Shown piece by piece: positions 8,802 through 21,565 of a DNA stretch of 64,000 nt; position 1 is the stretch's first letter, and each line of letters begins with the position of its first letter. The position numbers and the translations under genes are program-made. Location of the stretch: positions 689,579-753,578 of the forward strand of contig NZ_FPIY01000002.1 in NCBI RefSeq assembly GCF_900119145.1. Reading direction: 5' to 3'. Source of the stretch: Cellulophaga fucicola. Its GTDB lineage: Bacteria; Bacteroidota; Bacteroidia; Flavobacteriales; Flavobacteriaceae. A model generated the notes under the pieces. The model saw only the letters and a program-made list of their open reading frames with translations, made no database searches and was not told where the DNA came from.

Positions 8802-9423
8802 CTGGAAACTACATAACAATGCACCAATTGTAGGTATTGTTAGAAACTTACCTTTAGAAACAATTATTGGTATTGCAAATGCCTACGTTACGGCAGGTTT
8901 ATCTACTATAGAAATAACAATGAATACTGTTGACGCAGCAAAAATTATAACAGAAATACAATCTAAATTCCCAAATTTAAATGTTGGTGCTGGTACTGTT
9001 TGCTCAATGGAGGATTACAACGAAGCTATTTCTGCGGGGTCACAGTTTATTGTAACACCAATTATAAACGAAGATGTTATTAAAAAAGCGGTTGCAGGCG
9101 GAATTACTATTTTTCCTGGTGCTTTTACTCCTACAGAAGCTTACAAAGCTTGGTCTTTAGGCGCTTCTGCTGTTAAAATATTTCCTGCTACACAACTAGG
9201 TCCTACTTACATAAAAGATGTATTGGCACCACTTAACAAAATAAAGCTACTACCAACAGGCGGGGTAACAAAAGACAATATAGAATCTTTTTTTGCCGCT
9301 GGAGCTACTGGGGTTGGTATGGGTAGTTCTCTACTAGACAAACAGCTTATTAAAAATAACGATTTTAATGGTTTAGCAGATCATTTTAAAAGCATTAAAG
9401 ACGAAATTAAAGCATATTTATGA
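8779..9423 (+). CDS. dauD: 2-keto-3-deoxy-6-phosphogalactonate aldolase (KDPG/KDPGal family)
   Basis: This 214-aa class I aldolase cleaves 2-keto-3-deoxy-6-phospho-sugar acids to pyruvate and glyceraldehyde 3-phosphate. The Schiff-base lysine is K133 in AVKIFPA and the general acid/base is E45 in STIEITMNT; both fall at the positions known from E. coli Eda. 'NVGAGTV' and 'LLPTGGV' are the phosphate- and substrate-binding turns. It is the last enzyme of the four-gene pathway. The start ATG at 8779 lies inside the end of the kinase gene, in another frame. The next gene begins 165 bp downstream, and that gap shows no clear terminator, so GH2 may be read through from here. Confidence 0.93.
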   Translation: MKTNNPFNWKLHNNAPIVGIVRNLPLETIIGIANAYVTAGLSTIEITMNTVDAAKIITEIQSKFPNLNVGAGTVCSMEDYNEAISAGSQFIVTPIINEDVIKKAVAGGITIFPGAFTPTEAYKAWSLGASAVKIFPATQLGPTYIKDVLAPLNKIKLLPTGGVTKDNIESFFAAGATGVGMGSSLLDKQLIKNNDFNGLADHFKSIKDEIKAYL

Positions 9424-9582
9424 TCTTTATTTAGCAAAGAATGAAGATATAGATTAGCTACCAGAATTTATATATTTAGGTATCTACTGTGGATATTTTT
9501 ACTATTTAAATAGGCTAAGTGTGGTTTTTACATAATTGGAGAAAACGGAGAAATTAACAAAGGAAGCTTAGCACAACAATAA

Positions 9583-12816
<3,234 letters not shown>

Positions 12817-12833
12817 AATTTAAACTTAAAATT

Positions 12834-13163
12834 ATGGATTACAAATTTAGTCACATAGGTATACCAACTACAGAAGAAAAGAATTGGGATGGTTTTTACG
12901 AACCTGGAAAAATTCATTATACCGAATTTGACAAAGACCAATATAATATTGAGTGGTTAAAGTTTGATGCCGATAGTCCAATGCCAGAGTTAATGCGCAC
13001 CATACCACACGTAGCTTATTTTGTAGACAATATGGAAGATGCCTTACAAGGCAAAGATATTTTAGTTGATACTTTTTCTCCTGGCGAAGGCGTGCGTGTA
13101 GCTTTTATAGAACACAACGGAGCTCCTGTAGAGTTTATGGAGATAAAACCACAACATACTTAG
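12834..13163 (+). CDS. VOC-superfamily (glyoxalase-like) small protein
   Basis: This 109-aa cytoplasmic protein has a vicinal-oxygen-chelate layout: module 1 begins 'FSHIGIPTTEEKNW' (H7) and module 2 begins 'TIPHVAYFVDNMEDAL' (H59), ending in 'APVEFMEIKP'. Candidate metal ligands are H7, E40, H59 and E100 or E103. It starts 17 bp after the GH2 stop, and the next PUL operator lies just downstream, so it belongs to the GH2 transcription unit. VOC proteins include glyoxalases, epimerases, isomerases and dioxygenases. No specific reaction can be read from sequence. A role on a reactive sugar or aldehyde such as 3,6-anhydrogalactose is possible but only suggested by context. Confidence 0.7.
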   Translation: MDYKFSHIGIPTTEEKNWDGFYEPGKIHYTEFDKDQYNIEWLKFDADSPMPELMRTIPHVAYFVDNMEDALQGKDILVDTFSPGEGVRVAFIEHNGAPVEFMEIKPQHT

Positions 13164-13203
13164 TTAAAATAACTCTATTTTAAACACTTTACCACATTTT
13201 AGA

Positions 13204-13268
13204 GTTAAAATAATGCTACATCTAGGTAATTTGCATTAATCATTTCACCTTATTTTTCTTTTAATTTG
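13204..13268 (+). promoter_or_regulatory. PUL operator-promoter 3 (before sulfatase/GH127)
   Basis: Half-site 1 is GTTAAAATAATG at 13204-13215, and half-site 2 is GGTAATTT at 13225-13232, starting 21 bp later. The -7-like box TTAATTTG begins at 13261, exactly 36 bp after half-site 2. Spacing and sequence match the other four copies in the locus. Confidence 0.75.
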
Positions 13269-13306
13269 TTGTAATTCACTCATTTTTAACAGTGATATAC
13301 AAAGAG

Positions 13307-14761
13307 ATGAAAAGAAATTTAATTTTTATTTTACTACTAACAGTAGCAATCAACCTTAAAGCACAAGAAAAACCCAATATTATTTTTTTGTTTTCTGATG
13401 ATGCTGGCTATGCAGATTTTGGTTTTCAAGGCAGTGAAGAAATGAAAACCCCTAACTTAGATAAACTGGCTAAATCTGGAGTAAAGTTTACACAGGGTTA
13501 TGTAACAGATGCAACTTGCGGGCCATCTAGAGCTGGCTTAATTACTGGTAAATACCAACAACGTTTTGGGTACGAAGAAATAAATGTTCCTGGTTATATG
13601 AGTGCCAATTCTAAATTTTTAGCAGATGATATGGGCTTACCGTTAGACCAATTAACTATTGCAGATTATTTAAAAAAACTAGGGTACAAAACTGCTATGT
13701 ACGGCAAATGGCATTTGGGTGATGCAGACCGCTACCACCCAACCAAGAGAGGTTTTGATGAATTTTATGGCTTTAGAGGTGGTGCTCGTAATTACTTTGG
13801 CTATGAAGATGTTTCTAAAGCAAACTTAGACAACAGAATGGAAAGAGGGTTTGGCGACTACAAAGAACCTACAGAATATGTTACAGATGCATTAGCAAAA
13901 GAAGCAGTTTCATTTATCGAAAAAAATAAAGACAATCCGTTTTTTATCTATTTAGCTTTTAATGCGGTACACACACCAATGCAAGCTAAAAAAGAGGACT
14001 TAGATAAATTTCCTAATTTAACCGGTAAACGAAAAGAACTAGCAGCAATGACTTTAGCTTTAGATAGAGCTTGTGGTAGCGTTTTAGAAAAATTAAAAGA
14101 ACTAGGACTAGACAAAAATACAATTGTTGTTTTCTCTAATGACAATGGCGGACCAACAGATAAAAATGCATCGTTAAACTTACCATTAAGCGGTACAAAA
14201 TCTAACCATTTAGAAGGCGGAATAAGAGTTCCTTTTTTAATAAGTTGGCCAAAACAAATAAAATCTAAATCTGAATATAATTTTCCGGTGAGTACACTAG
14301 ATTTACTCCCTACTTTTTACGCTGCAGGTGGCGGAAATGTTGCAGATTTAAAAGATATAGATGGTGTTGACTTACTGCCGTATATTAACGGACAAAACAA
14401 CAACAGACCACACAATACCTTATTCTGGAAAAAAGAAGTACGCTTAGCTTATAGAGAAGGCGACTATAAATTAATAAGATTTGCAGACAGACCTGCAGAA
14501 TTATATGATTTATCTACAGACACTGCAGAACAAAACAATATTGCAGCAAACCACCCAGACAGAGTAAAGTCTATGTTTAAAAAAATGTTTGAATGGGAAT
14601 CTACCCTTCAACGCCCATTATGGATGTTAAAAAGAAGTTTTGAAAACTATGACATAGACCGTATGGATCGCTACAGAACTCCAGAAATGGTAAAAAAAGA
14701 AATGGAACAATATACTACCCCTTTAAAAGAGAGCAACGGGTATAAAGAAATAGCAAACTAA
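13307..14761 (+). CDS. secreted S1-family sulfatase
   Basis: This is a type I (formylglycine-dependent) sulfatase of 484 aa from ATG at 13307. An in-frame GTG at 13292 would add five residues before the signal peptide and is less likely. A signal peptide ([20 protein letters not shown]) is followed by '[18 protein letters not shown]', which carries the metal-binding Asp pair. The sulfatase signature CGPSR has C71 as the residue converted to formylglycine, and 'YGKWHLG' and 'SNDNGGP' complete the active site. The closing '[14 protein letters not shown]' is typical. It probably acts in the periplasm on sulfated galactose units. The position of the sulfate removed cannot be read from sequence. 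GH127 follows 19 bp downstream in the same unit. Confidence 0.93.
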   Translation: MKRNLIFILLLTVAINLKAQEKPNIIFLFSDDAGYADFGFQGSEEMKTPNLDKLAKSGVKFTQGYVTDATCGPSRAGLITGKYQQRFGYEEINVPGYMSANSKFLADDMGLPLDQLTIADYLKKLGYKTAMYGKWHLGDADRYHPTKRGFDEFYGFRGGARNYFGYEDVSKANLDNRMERGFGDYKEPTEYVTDALAKEAVSFIEKNKDNPFFIYLAFNAVHTPMQAKKEDLDKFPNLTGKRKELAAMTLALDRACGSVLEKLKELGLDKNTIVVFSNDNGGPTDKNASLNLPLSGTKSNHLEGGIRVPFLISWPKQIKSKSEYNFPVSTLDLLPTFYAAGGGNVADLKDIDGVDLLPYINGQNNNRPHNTLFWKKEVRLAYREGDYKLIRFADRPAELYDLSTDTAEQNNIAANHPDRVKSMFKKMFEWESTLQRPLWMLKRSFENYDIDRMDRYRTPEMVKKEMEQYTTPLKESNGYKEIAN

Positions 14762-14780
14762 CAATAACTCAACTTAATAT

Positions 14781-16886
14781 ATGAAACACATAACAATTCT
14801 GGCATTTAGCGCACTTGTACTTGCCTCGTGCGGCCAAAAAGAAAAAACAAACGATACGTTTGTTACTGCAAATACAGAAAGTAAAGACTTAGCTTTAAAC
14901 CTAGATCCAAACGCTGGCATTATAAATAATGCTAATAGTCCGCATGTTGCTTTTAAAAGTATAGATATGGGCGACTGTCAGTGGACAGAAGGTTTCTGGG
15001 CTGATAAGTTTAAAATTGCCGAAACAAAAATGGTTCCTTACATGCGTAGTTTATTAACCGGTGATACTGGTCACGCACTAAATAACTTTAAAATTGCAGC
15101 TGGCTTAAAAGAAGGCGAGCACAAAGGAATGCATTGGCATGATGGCGACTTTTATAAATTTATGGAAGCTACAATGTATGTCTACGCACAAAACAAAGAC
15201 AAAGCATTATTAAAAGAGATAGATAGTTATATAGATATTATTGGAAAAGCACAAGAAAAAGATGGTTACCTACAAACGCAGATACAATTAAACAAAGATC
15301 GCTCTAGGTATGAAAACAGAAAGTTTCATGAAATGTACAATTCTGGTCACTTACTAACCAGTGCTTGCATTCACTACAGAATTACTGGTCAGACTAATTT
15401 TTTAGACATTGCTGTTAAACACGCAGACTTATTACACTCGTTATTTATGACAGATGATGAGCGCTATGGCCGTTTTGGATTTAACCAAACGCAAATTATG
15501 GGCTTGGTAGAGTTATACAGAACAACAAATGACAAACGCTATTTAGAGCTTGCTGAAAAGTTTATAAACAATAGAGGCGCTTACAAAGTTGCAGAAACTC
15601 CAGAAACTAAAGGATATCCTATTGGAGATATGGTACAAGAACGCACACCATTACGTAAGTCCGATGAAGCAGTTGGCCACGCCGTTTTAGCATTGTATTA
15701 CTACGCAGGCGCAGCAGATGTATACGCAGAAACAGGAGAACAAGCTTTAATTGATGCCTTAGACAAACTATGGATGAATGTTGCCCTTAAAAAAATGTAT
15801 GTAACTGGAGCAGTTGGCCAAACACACTACGGAGCATCTACCAATAGAGATAAGATAGAAGAAGGCTTTATAGACGAGTATATGATGCCTAATATGACAG
15901 CGTACAATGAAACTTGCGCTAATGTATGCAACTCTATGTTTAGCTATCGTATGTTAGGCGTACACGGAGAATCTAAATATGCAGACATTATGGAAACCGT
16001 ATTGTACAACAGTGCTTTATCTGGCATTAATTTAGAAGGAGATAGATATTACTACGCTAACCCACTTAGAGTAATTCATGGCTCTAGAGATTACGACAAA
16101 ATGAATACAGAGTTCCCAACAAGACAAGCTTATTTAGACTGTTTTTGCTGCCCTCCTAACCTTGTACGTACTATTGCAAAAGTATCTGGCTGGGCATATA
16201 GCAAATCTAAAAATGGTATTGCAGTTAATTTATACGGAGGCAACACTTTAAACACAACACTTACAGATGGTTCTAAAATAAAATTGAAGCAAGAAACTGC
16301 TTACCCTTGGAATGGAGATGTTAAAATAACAATGCAAGAATGTAAAAACACATCTTTTGATATGCTTGTTAGAATTCCTGATTGGGCAGAAGGCACAAAA
16401 GTTTCTGTAAACGGAAAAGATGCTGATGTTACTGTAAAAGCAGGTGAATTTGCAAAAATTAATCGTGAGTGGAAAAAAGATGATGTTATACGTATTGCAA
16501 TGCCATTAAACATAAATTTTGTTGAAGGCCACGAACGTATTGAAGAAGTACGTAACCAAGTAGCAATAAAAAGAGGTCCGCTTGTATACTGTGTGGAGTC
16601 GGCAGATTTACCAAAAGACACTAGTATTTTAGATGTCTTTATTAAGGGGGATGCATCGCAACTTACATCTGAATACAGACCTGACTTTTTAGGCGGTGTT
16701 TCTGCTATTACAGGTAATGTTTTATTACGTAAGGACGCTACAAAAACAGATAAAATGTACCACAAAGTAGACAAGCCAGAGTGGGAAACGTACAACACTA
16801 CATTTGTACCATACTATGCTTGGTCTAACAGAAATAATAAAAAAGAAAGTGAAATGACAGTATTTTTACCTGTTGTTTGGGAATAA
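14781..16886 (+). CDS. GH127-family glycosidase (DUF1680), lipoprotein
   Basis: This 701-aa protein has a lipobox (LVLASC, Cys at 17), so it is anchored by lipid. It belongs to the GH127 family, an (alpha/alpha)6-barrel with a C-terminal beta-sandwich. The cysteine/zinc site known from the beta-L-arabinofuranosidase HypBA1 is recognisable: E377 and C379 in YNETCAN, and C456-C457 in FCCPPN. GH127 members in marine carrageenan loci release 3,6-anhydro-D-galactose, and the pathway genes beside it make that the preferred role. Beta-L-arabinofuranosidase is the alternative but would not explain the neighbours. It is the second gene of the unit started by operator 3 and ends at a strong bidirectional hairpin. 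Confidence 0.85.
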   Translation: MKHITILAFSALVLASCGQKEKTNDTFVTANTESKDLALNLDPNAGIINNANSPHVAFKSIDMGDCQWTEGFWADKFKIAETKMVPYMRSLLTGDTGHALNNFKIAAGLKEGEHKGMHWHDGDFYKFMEATMYVYAQNKDKALLKEIDSYIDIIGKAQEKDGYLQTQIQLNKDRSRYENRKFHEMYNSGHLLTSACIHYRITGQTNFLDIAVKHADLLHSLFMTDDERYGRFGFNQTQIMGLVELYRTTNDKRYLELAEKFINNRGAYKVAETPETKGYPIGDMVQERTPLRKSDEAVGHAVLALYYYAGAADVYAETGEQALIDALDKLWMNVALKKMYVTGAVGQTHYGASTNRDKIEEGFIDEYMMPNMTAYNETCANVCNSMFSYRMLGVHGESKYADIMETVLYNSALSGINLEGDRYYYANPLRVIHGSRDYDKMNTEFPTRQAYLDCFCCPPNLVRTIAKVSGWAYSKSKNGIAVNLYGGNTLNTTLTDGSKIKLKQETAYPWNGDVKITMQECKNTSFDMLVRIPDWAEGTKVSVNGKDADVTVKAGEFAKINREWKKDDVIRIAMPLNINFVEGHERIEEVRNQVAIKRGPLVYCVESADLPKDTSILDVFIKGDASQLTSEYRPDFLGGVSAITGNVLLRKDATKTDKMYHKVDKPEWETYNTTFVPYYAWSNRNNKKESEMTVFLPVVWE

Positions 16887-16907
16887 GATAGTTAATTAGT
16901 TTTTATG

Positions 16908-16945
16908 AAAAAAGGGGATAAGTTTTACAACTTATCCCCTTTTTA
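16908..16945. terminator. bidirectional terminator between GH127 and the molybdenum hydroxylase
   Basis: A stem AAAAAGGGGATAAGTT pairs with AACTTATCCCCTTTTT around a short loop at about 16925-16928. The A-run on one side and T-run on the other let it end transcription from both the GH127 gene (+) and the converging oxidoreductase genes (-). Confidence 0.85.
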
Positions 16946-16966
16946 ATTTTTGTTAACTATAGTGTC

Positions 16967-19147
16967 TTAAACTAACTTATGATCTTTAAGCGGTAATGTT
17001 CTGTATCTATTGCCCGTTGCTTTAAAAATTGCATTTACAATTGCGGGTGCTATAACTGGTACACCTGGCTCACCAACACCGGTTGGTTTTTCGTTATTTT
17101 CTACAATCTCTACGTATATTTTTGGTGCTTGCGGCATACGTAACATTTGATAATCACCAAAGTTAGTTTGCTCTATAGCTCCATTTTTTGCTGTAATTTT
17201 TCCGTAAAAAGCTAGAGACATACCAAAAATAGCAGCGCCTTCCATTTGTGCCGTAATAGTATTTTTATTTACGGCCAAGCCACAATCTATAACAGAATGT
17301 ATGTTGTGTACTTTTACTTTATTATTTATAACAGATACCTCAACCACAGATGCAACATAAGATAAAAAACTATAATGTACTGCAAGACCCATTGCATGTC
17401 CTTCTGGTAATTTTTTACCCCAATCTGCATTTTTAGCAGCTTGCTTTAGTACGTGTTTTAAACGAGCAGTATCATATTTGTATTCGTTTTTTGTTTCTTC
17501 AATACGGTCGCTACCAATAAGGTTTAGTCTAAACTCTAACGGGTCTACTCCTGCTTCATTCGCTAATTCATCAGCAAAAACATTTATAGCAAATCCATGT
17601 GGAATATTAATTACAGAACGCAACCAACCTATTCTAACATGTGCCGGCGCTTCTCCTGTTTCTACCTGCATATTAGGAATCTCAAAAGGGACGTTTGTAG
17701 CACTAGCAGATTCAAAAGGAGCAGGGTCTACAGTTCCAGGCGCAAAAGTAGATGCTATAGAAGGCAATGCAAAACGATGCAACCAACCAGTTACTTTTCC
17801 GTCTTTATCTAAACCGCCTTTCATATACTGCGCAGCTACCGTATGGTAATAACCATGTTGTATATCATCTTCTCTTGTCCAAACTACTTGCACAGGAGCT
17901 TTAATTGCTTTAGAAACTGCTGCTGCTTCTACAATATAATCTGGCTTAGATTTTCTTCCAAATCCACCACCTAAAAAGGTAACATTAACTGTTACATTTT
18001 CTTCCCCGGTTTCTAAAAAGGCGCTAACTTCTGTTCTTGTTCGTTGTGGTTCTTGCGTTGGTGCCCAAACTTCGCAAGTATTACCTTGCACCCATACAAC
18101 TGCATTTGGAACTTCCATTGGCGCATGTACTAAATGTGGCAATTGGTATGTACTTTCTATAGTTTTAGATGCTTTTTTAAATGCTCCTTCTACATCACCA
18201 ACAGTTTTTGCAACCTTTCCTTTTTTGTGTACGTTAGCTGTTAATTGCTTCATGTACTCTTCAGAATCATAGGCGTTATTATCGCCTAAATCCCACTCTA
18301 CTTTTAATGCCTCTTTACCTTTAAAAGCAGCCCAAGTATTTGTTGCCACAACAGCAACACCACCTAAAGGGCCAAAAGGCTTACGCAACATAGGAATTTC
18401 TACAACATCTATAACACCTTTTACTTTTAAGGCCGCTGTTTTATCATAAGATTTTACAGTTCCAAAAGCAACAGGACAACGTTTTATTGCTGCAAATTTC
18501 ATATTATCTACTCGCTTGTCTAAACCAAAAACAGCACTTCCGTTAGATAAATTTGCAACATCTTTACTTGGTAAATACTTACCTATATATTTAAAATCTT
18601 TAGGATCTTTTAACTGTACATCTTTAGGTACTTCTAATGTTTTGGCAATTTCTACTAAATCTCCAAATCCTATTTTTTTACCATTATTATCTATAACAAA
18701 ATGGTTTTCTGCTCTTAATTCTGATGCAGGTACCTCCCATTTTTTAGCTGCAGCAGTAATTAATACTGCCTTTGTAGCTGCTCCTATTTTACGCATTTCT
18801 TCAAACAGAAGACGTACACTTTTAGAACCATCTGTGTTTTGATCACCATACTTAGCATCACCCACAGCTTGTTTTATACTTACTCTATCCCAATCTGCTT
18901 CCATCTCATCTGCAATAACAGACGTTAAAGAGGTACGCACACCTTGTCCCATTTCTGATCTTGACGCAACCAAAATTAGATTTCCATCAGAATTAAGCTG
19001 AACAAATAAATTAGGATTAAACTCTACTATATCTTTTGGTTCGCAAGCAACAAAAAGTGTTGTTCCTGAAGCAATTATTAATCCTCCTGAAGCCAAACCT
19101 AAACCTTTTAAAAAGCTTCTACGACTTACATTTTTTACATCTTTCAT
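16967..19147 (-). CDS. molybdopterin-binding large subunit, IorB-like aldehyde/isoquinoline oxidoreductase
   Basis: This 726-aa protein is the large subunit of a xanthine-oxidase-family molybdenum hydroxylase, closest in architecture to isoquinoline 1-oxidoreductase beta subunits. The N-terminus 'SRRSFLKGLGLASGGL' is a twin-arginine signal, so the folded enzyme would be exported. Domain Ald_Xan_dh_C-like stretches include 'SRSEMGQGVRTSLTSVIADE' and 'FLGGGFGRKSKPDYIVEAA'. The near-C-terminal 'VGEPGVPVIAPAIVNAI' contains the conserved Glu-Pro (E in GVGEPGVP) beside the molybdenum site. It sits on the opposite strand inside the PUL, directly after the small subunit gene. The substrate is unknown; an aldehyde or N-heterocycle is expected from the family. 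Confidence 0.88.
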   Translation of the reverse strand: MKDVKNVSRRSFLKGLGLASGGLIIASGTTLFVACEPKDIVEFNPNLFVQLNSDGNLILVASRSEMGQGVRTSLTSVIADEMEADWDRVSIKQAVGDAKYGDQNTDGSKSVRLLFEEMRKIGAATKAVLITAAAKKWEVPASELRAENHFVIDNNGKKIGFGDLVEIAKTLEVPKDVQLKDPKDFKYIGKYLPSKDVANLSNGSAVFGLDKRVDNMKFAAIKRCPVAFGTVKSYDKTAALKVKGVIDVVEIPMLRKPFGPLGGVAVVATNTWAAFKGKEALKVEWDLGDNNAYDSEEYMKQLTANVHKKGKVAKTVGDVEGAFKKASKTIESTYQLPHLVHAPMEVPNAVVWVQGNTCEVWAPTQEPQRTRTEVSAFLETGEENVTVNVTFLGGGFGRKSKPDYIVEAAAVSKAIKAPVQVVWTREDDIQHGYYHTVAAQYMKGGLDKDGKVTGWLHRFALPSIASTFAPGTVDPAPFESASATNVPFEIPNMQVETGEAPAHVRIGWLRSVINIPHGFAINVFADELANEAGVDPLEFRLNLIGSDRIEETKNEYKYDTARLKHVLKQAAKNADWGKKLPEGHAMGLAVHYSFLSYVASVVEVSVINNKVKVHNIHSVIDCGLAVNKNTITAQMEGAAIFGMSLAFYGKITAKNGAIEQTNFGDYQMLRMPQAPKIYVEIVENNEKPTGVGEPGVPVIAPAIVNAIFKATGNRYRTLPLKDHKLV

Positions 19148-19148
19148 A

Positions 19149-19607
19149 CTAGCCTTTGTTTTTTAATTCTACAGAATGGTTAATAGCCTTTTTTATACGA
19201 GGGTATGTACCACAACGGCAAATATTACGCACCATAGCATTATTAATATCTTCTTCTGACGGATTGCTATTACCGTTTAACAAAGCTGTTGCCGTTATTA
19301 ATTGTCCCGACTGACAAAATCCACATTGTGGAACATTGTGCTCTTCCCAAGATTTTTGCAATAACTGAAGATTTTCTGTTTGTCCTTCTACTGTAATTAG
19401 TTCATTTTCTCCCACAGAAGAAACAGGAAGCTGACAAGAGTTTACAGCCTTGCCATCCATTAAAACCATACAAGCACCACAAAAACCTTTACCGCAACCA
19501 AATTTAGTTCCAGTAAAACCTATAATATCTCTTATTGCCCATAACAAAGGCATATCCGGATCTACATCTATAGTGTGTATTTCTCCATTAATTTTTAGTT
19601 TGGTCAT
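19149..19607 (-). CDS. two-cluster 2Fe-2S small subunit, IorA-like
   Basis: This 152-aa iron-sulfur subunit pairs with the molybdopterin subunit whose start lies 1 bp after its stop. The N-terminal plant-ferredoxin-type cluster motif is 'CGKGFCGACMVLMDGKAVNS' plus the next Cys. The C-terminal helical cluster domain has 'CGFCQSGQ' and 'RNICRCGTYPRI'. It passes electrons from the molybdenum site to an outside acceptor; no FAD subunit or dedicated cytochrome gene is present next to it. It has no export signal of its own, so it would travel with the twin-arginine subunit. It is divergent from the second sulfatase unit across 293 bp that contain PUL operator 4. Confidence 0.9.
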   Translation of the reverse strand: MTKLKINGEIHTIDVDPDMPLLWAIRDIIGFTGTKFGCGKGFCGACMVLMDGKAVNSCQLPVSSVGENELITVEGQTENLQLLQKSWEEHNVPQCGFCQSGQLITATALLNGNSNPSEEDINNAMVRNICRCGTYPRIKKAINHSVELKNKG

Positions 19608-19801
19608 AAATCTTATATTTAGTTTTATAAAGATGTCTAAGTTTTAAATTTACACAAAAATAAGAACAACAAACCGCTATATTTAACCTATTAACACTTT
19701 ATTTTATCTAAAACACATTATACAAACTAGTTTTAAAAGAGCTTTTATTCGTTCTAAAACCAATTATTAAACTCTAAAATAGCTACCGAGTTTACAAATA
19801 A

Positions 19802-19866
19802 GGTAAAATAGTGTATGGTATGGATAAACTAAAAGAATGTTTAGTTGTTCATTTTAGGTTATTTTG
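19802..19866 (+). promoter_or_regulatory. PUL operator-promoter 4 (before sulfatases 2 and 3)
   Basis: Half-site 1 is GGTAAAATAGTG at 19802-19813, and half-site 2 is GATAAACT at 19823-19830, 21 bp after the first. The -7-like box TTATTTTG starts at 19859, again 36 bp after half-site 2. It lies in the 293-bp divergent region shared with the molybdenum hydroxylase genes; no copy of the motif was seen facing those genes. Confidence 0.7.
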
Positions 19867-19900
19867 ATAGTAATTAATATTAACTTTTTTGAAATAGATA

Positions 19901-21553
19901 ATGAGATACGCGCAATTAATAGTACTACTTTTCTTTATAAGTAGTTGCCAATCACAAAAAGAGAAAAAAAAGGAAACTAAACAAAAGCCAAATATTTTAT
20001 TTATTGCTGTTGATGATTTACGTCCAGAGCTCGGCACTTATGGTTCTGAGATTGCCATTACACCAAATATAGATGCCTTAGCTAGTAATGGTTTACAATT
20101 TAATAATGCTTATTGCCAAGAAGCAATATGTAGTCCGTCTAGAGCTAGTTTAATGACAGGTGCAAGACCAGAAAGCATTAAGGTAATTGAAAACTTTACA
20201 TACTTTAGAGAAGCCAATCCAAATATTGTAACCTTGCCACAGAACCTATGGGCCAATGGATATGAAACCGTACATACTGGCAAAATTTACCACGGAAAAT
20301 ACAACGATTTAGAATTGTCTTGGAGTAGAAAACCTGTACCACATAGTGCTATGAGCAGTTCTAAAAAACCATCTTTTGGTTTTAAGCTTCCTGAAAACAT
20401 TAAAATGCAAAAAGAGAATAGCGCTGCTATGATAAAAAAATATGGCAAAAACGCTTTACGTAATGGCTTAGGAAAAGGACCTGCGTATGAGTTTGCAGAT
20501 TATCCGGATAACGAATATGAAGATGGCTATAATACAGATTTAGCTATTGCTACCTTAAAAGATATGCTACGTAAAAATCCTGATAAACCATTTTTTTTAG
20601 GTTTAGGAATGAAAAAACCTCATCTAGACTGGCAAGCACCCAAAAAATACTGGGATATGTATAATGAGGACGATATAAAACTTGCTAGTCAACAAAAAGG
20701 TCCAAAAAATGGGGCTGCAATGGGGCTACACGCTTCTTTTGAACTAAGAGCCAGAGCAGATATTCCTAAAAAAGGAGATATAAGCAATGAGCAAGCTATA
20801 AAATTAAAACACGCGTATTTAGCTTGCGTAAGTTATATAGATGCACAAATAGGACGTATGCTAAAAGCATTAGATGAATCTGGACAAAGAGACAACACTA
20901 TAGTTATATTATGGAGTGACCACGGTTGGCACTTAGGCGATATGGGTATTTGGGGTAAAGCAACAAATTACGAAATTGCAACTAGAGTACCTTTAATAAT
21001 TACCTCTCCAGGTATGGCTAAAGAAATTAGAGGTAAAAAAACAGATGCCCTTGTAGAGTTGGTAGATATGTACCCAACATTATGCGACTTGGTTAATGTT
21101 AGTGTTCCCAACACAGCAGAAGGACAAAGCTTTAAACCGCTGTTAAGCAATCCTGATTTAGATTGGAAAAATGCAGTTTTTAGTCAGTTCCCAACACCAG
21201 CGTTAAGAGAATGGGCTGCAAACCCTTTATCTAAAGGAATGAAAGAAACTTCCTTTGGCCCCTTAATTGAAGAGGTTGAAGAAAAAATAAAACAACAACA
21301 AGGAGATAAATGGAACAGAGATTTGTTCGAGAACAAGTTAATGGGGTATTCTATGCGAACTAAAGAATATAGATTTATTGTTTGGAAAGATTACACAGAT
21401 AAAAATGCTGACCCTATATTTATTGAACTTTACGACCATAAAAACGACCCTACTGAAACCGTTAATATCGCAAAAGAAAATCCAGAGATTGTAGCAAAAC
21501 TGCTAACGCAATTTAACAAGGGTTGGAAAGGTAATTTAGCGCAACTTAACTAG
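19901..21553 (+). CDS. S1-family sulfatase, iduronate-2-sulfatase-like lipoprotein
   Basis: This 550-aa formylglycine sulfatase carries a lipoprotein signal (MRYAQLIVLLFFISSC). 'ILFIAVDDLRPELGTYG' is the N-terminal strand typical of iduronate-2-sulfatase-like enzymes (S1_7-type grouping, by resemblance). The signature is CSPSR with C77 as the formylglycine precursor. 'GLGMKKPHLDWQAPKKYW' and 'WSDHGWHLGD' are further family hallmarks, and the C-terminal 'ELYDHKNDPTETVNIAKE' is normal. This subclass differs from the other two sulfatases here, so it probably removes a sulfate at another position of the polysaccharide (inference). It is co-transcribed with the next sulfatase (12 bp gap) from PUL operator 4. 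Confidence 0.92.
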   Translation: MRYAQLIVLLFFISSCQSQKEKKKETKQKPNILFIAVDDLRPELGTYGSEIAITPNIDALASNGLQFNNAYCQEAICSPSRASLMTGARPESIKVIENFTYFREANPNIVTLPQNLWANGYETVHTGKIYHGKYNDLELSWSRKPVPHSAMSSSKKPSFGFKLPENIKMQKENSAAMIKKYGKNALRNGLGKGPAYEFADYPDNEYEDGYNTDLAIATLKDMLRKNPDKPFFLGLGMKKPHLDWQAPKKYWDMYNEDDIKLASQQKGPKNGAAMGLHASFELRARADIPKKGDISNEQAIKLKHAYLACVSYIDAQIGRMLKALDESGQRDNTIVILWSDHGWHLGDMGIWGKATNYEIATRVPLIITSPGMAKEIRGKKTDALVELVDMYPTLCDLVNVSVPNTAEGQSFKPLLSNPDLDWKNAVFSQFPTPALREWAANPLSKGMKETSFGPLIEEVEEKIKQQQGDKWNRDLFENKLMGYSMRTKEYRFIVWKDYTDKNADPIFIELYDHKNDPTETVNIAKENPEIVAKLLTQFNKGWKGNLAQLN

Positions 21554-21565
21554 GTATTAAAACAT

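Noticed and set aside
14781-16886. GH127 as an arabinan-degrading enzyme
   Set aside because: No arabinose genes are near, whereas the anhydrogalactose pathway and sulfatases are.
19608-19801. A PUL operator facing the molybdenum hydroxylase genes
   Set aside because: No minus-strand copy of the motif with the 21/36 spacing was found in the shared region.
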